Positions 63,472 through 64,000 of a stretch of 64,000 nt of DNA are shown here, piece by piece. The stretch is from NCBI RefSeq assembly GCF_040786285.1, contig NZ_JBFMKQ010000001.1, positions 1,054,001-1,118,000 of the forward strand, given 5' to 3'. Made by a program: the position numbers and the translations under genes. How positions within the stretch are numbered: the stretch's first letter is position 1; every line of letters starts with the position of its first letter. Under the pieces are notes generated by a model that did not search any database, was not told the origin of the DNA, and saw only the letters and a list, made by a program, of their open reading frames with translations. This DNA comes from Aquimarina sp040786285. Its GTDB lineage: Bacteria; Bacteroidota; Bacteroidia; Flavobacteriales; Flavobacteriaceae.

Positions 63472-64000
63472 ATGTTTATTATCTTCGGAACAAGAGGACT
63501 AAAACACACCGTAAAAGAAAGTCCTGTATTATCAAACGCATGCCCTAATTGCAATAATGGAAACCTGGTCAATAAACTGTATCGCCGATGGTTTACCCTA
63601 TTTTTTATTCCAACAATCCCTCTGGATGTGGTAGATCGCTTTTATGAATGCGATAGTTGTAAAAGTGCCTATAACGAAAGTATAAAAACGATTTTACAGC
63701 AATCTCAAGACGAGATTAACGAAAACCAGAAACGAGCGCAATCGGTTTTTGCCAAGGCATTGGTGGCATCGATGACTCATATGTCGATTATCGACGGAGA
63801 TTTTGCTCCCGAAGAAGAGCGTGAGATTATGGATGCAATCGAAGGGTTTCCTGAAATGAAAGAGGATCTCATGGCAGTACACAACACCATAAAAGAACAT
63901 GCAAATAAGGATAATCAAGTATTTAATTATTTAAATGAAGCAAGAAACGAACTTTCTTCTGAAACCTTAATCAATATTTTAGCGCAAGCAGCCGTAGTAT
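63472..64000 (+). CDS. Zinc-ribbon plus TerB-like protein, 3' partial
   Basis: 176 codons to the window edge. N-terminal four-Cys zinc ribbon (CPNCNNG and YECDSCKSAY, about residues 24-66) around a hydrophobic segment (RWFTLFFIPTIPL), then a helical domain (about 80-176) with MSIIDGDFAPEEEREIMDAI, like the acidic first helix of TerB. The ribbon could bind nucleic acid or protein. Role unknown. Confidence 0.75.
   Translation, partial: MFIIFGTRGLKHTVKESPVLSNACPNCNNGNLVNKLYRRWFTLFFIPTIPLDVVDRFYECDSCKSAYNESIKTILQQSQDEINENQKRAQSVFAKALVASMTHMSIIDGDFAPEEEREIMDAIEGFPEMKEDLMAVHNTIKEHANKDNQVFNYLNEARNELSSETLINILAQAAVV

Noticed and set aside
1..64000. Prophage, integrative element or insertion sequence
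   Set aside because: No transposase, integrase or phage structural gene is seen; only short non-autonomous repeats.

Overview
The window looks like chromosome of a marine-type Flavobacteriaceae bacterium (phylum Bacteroidota), possibly Aquimarina or a relative. The evidence is low GC, SusC-like TonB-dependent receptors with N-terminal carboxypeptidase-regulatory domains, a type IX secretion (T9SS) C-terminal sorting domain, Bacteroidota-style TAnnTTTG promoter -7 boxes, a methylmalonyl-CoA epimerase, a 1134-aa IleRS and many flavobacterial dispersed hairpin repeats. Genus is inference; no rRNA is present.

Layout. 1-5.1 kb: a very long M48 metallopeptidase (5' end outside the window) and a short POT-family transporter. 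5.2-5.6 kb: a tRNA-Met(CAU), a tiny GIY-YIG nuclease gene whose stop lies inside the tRNA gene, and a second, broken copy of the tRNA 5' half. 5.7-14.5 kb: housekeeping genes (mce, rbfA, a LolE-like permease, dusB, lepA, a HAD phosphatase, YjbQ) with several mobile hairpin repeats between them. 14.6-17.5 kb: an orphan LanC-like cyclase, then about 1 kb of noncoding DNA holding the strangest object in the window, followed by a helical protein of unknown function. 17.6-26.8 kb (minus strand): two SusC-type receptors around a lipoprotein built of a repeated module and a surface lipoprotein carrying an endonuclease I domain; this reads as a locus for using extracellular nucleic acid. 27.1-34.6 kb (minus): pgi, an M23 peptidase, tryptophan 2,3-dioxygenase, a DUF3108 protein, HPPD and homogentisate dioxygenase, giving the first steps of aromatic amino acid breakdown. 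34.9-39.0 kb: a patatin/beta-barrel fusion and uvrC. 39.1-42.5 kb (plus): retropepsin-like protease, RimK, AstE-like deacylase, 5-formyl-THF cyclo-ligase and a single-domain response regulator. 42.5-47.1 kb (minus): ileS, a DksA-like gene and lspA. 47.3-50.4 kb: a TonB receptor divergent from a MarR-like regulator. 50.5-64 kb: omega-amidase-like nitrilase, Ig-like lipoprotein, ComF, glyS, a large T9SS-secreted protein, exonuclease III, an OmpA lipoprotein and the start of a zinc-ribbon/TerB-like protein.

Best candidate for something undescribed: 16153-16425 holds 13 units of exactly 21 bp with no insertion or deletion. Each unit has a near-invariant ACAAT and a weaker GGT box, while the rest of the unit differs from copy to copy. 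Twenty-one bp is two helical turns, so every box faces the same side of DNA. The array sits between inverted dispersed repeats and is bracketed by two matches to the DnaA-box consensus. The second candidate is the GIY-YIG gene at 5.2-5.6 kb: it is framed by a 29-nt direct repeat of the tRNA 5' half, and the outer copy is split by a 30-bp hairpin insert.
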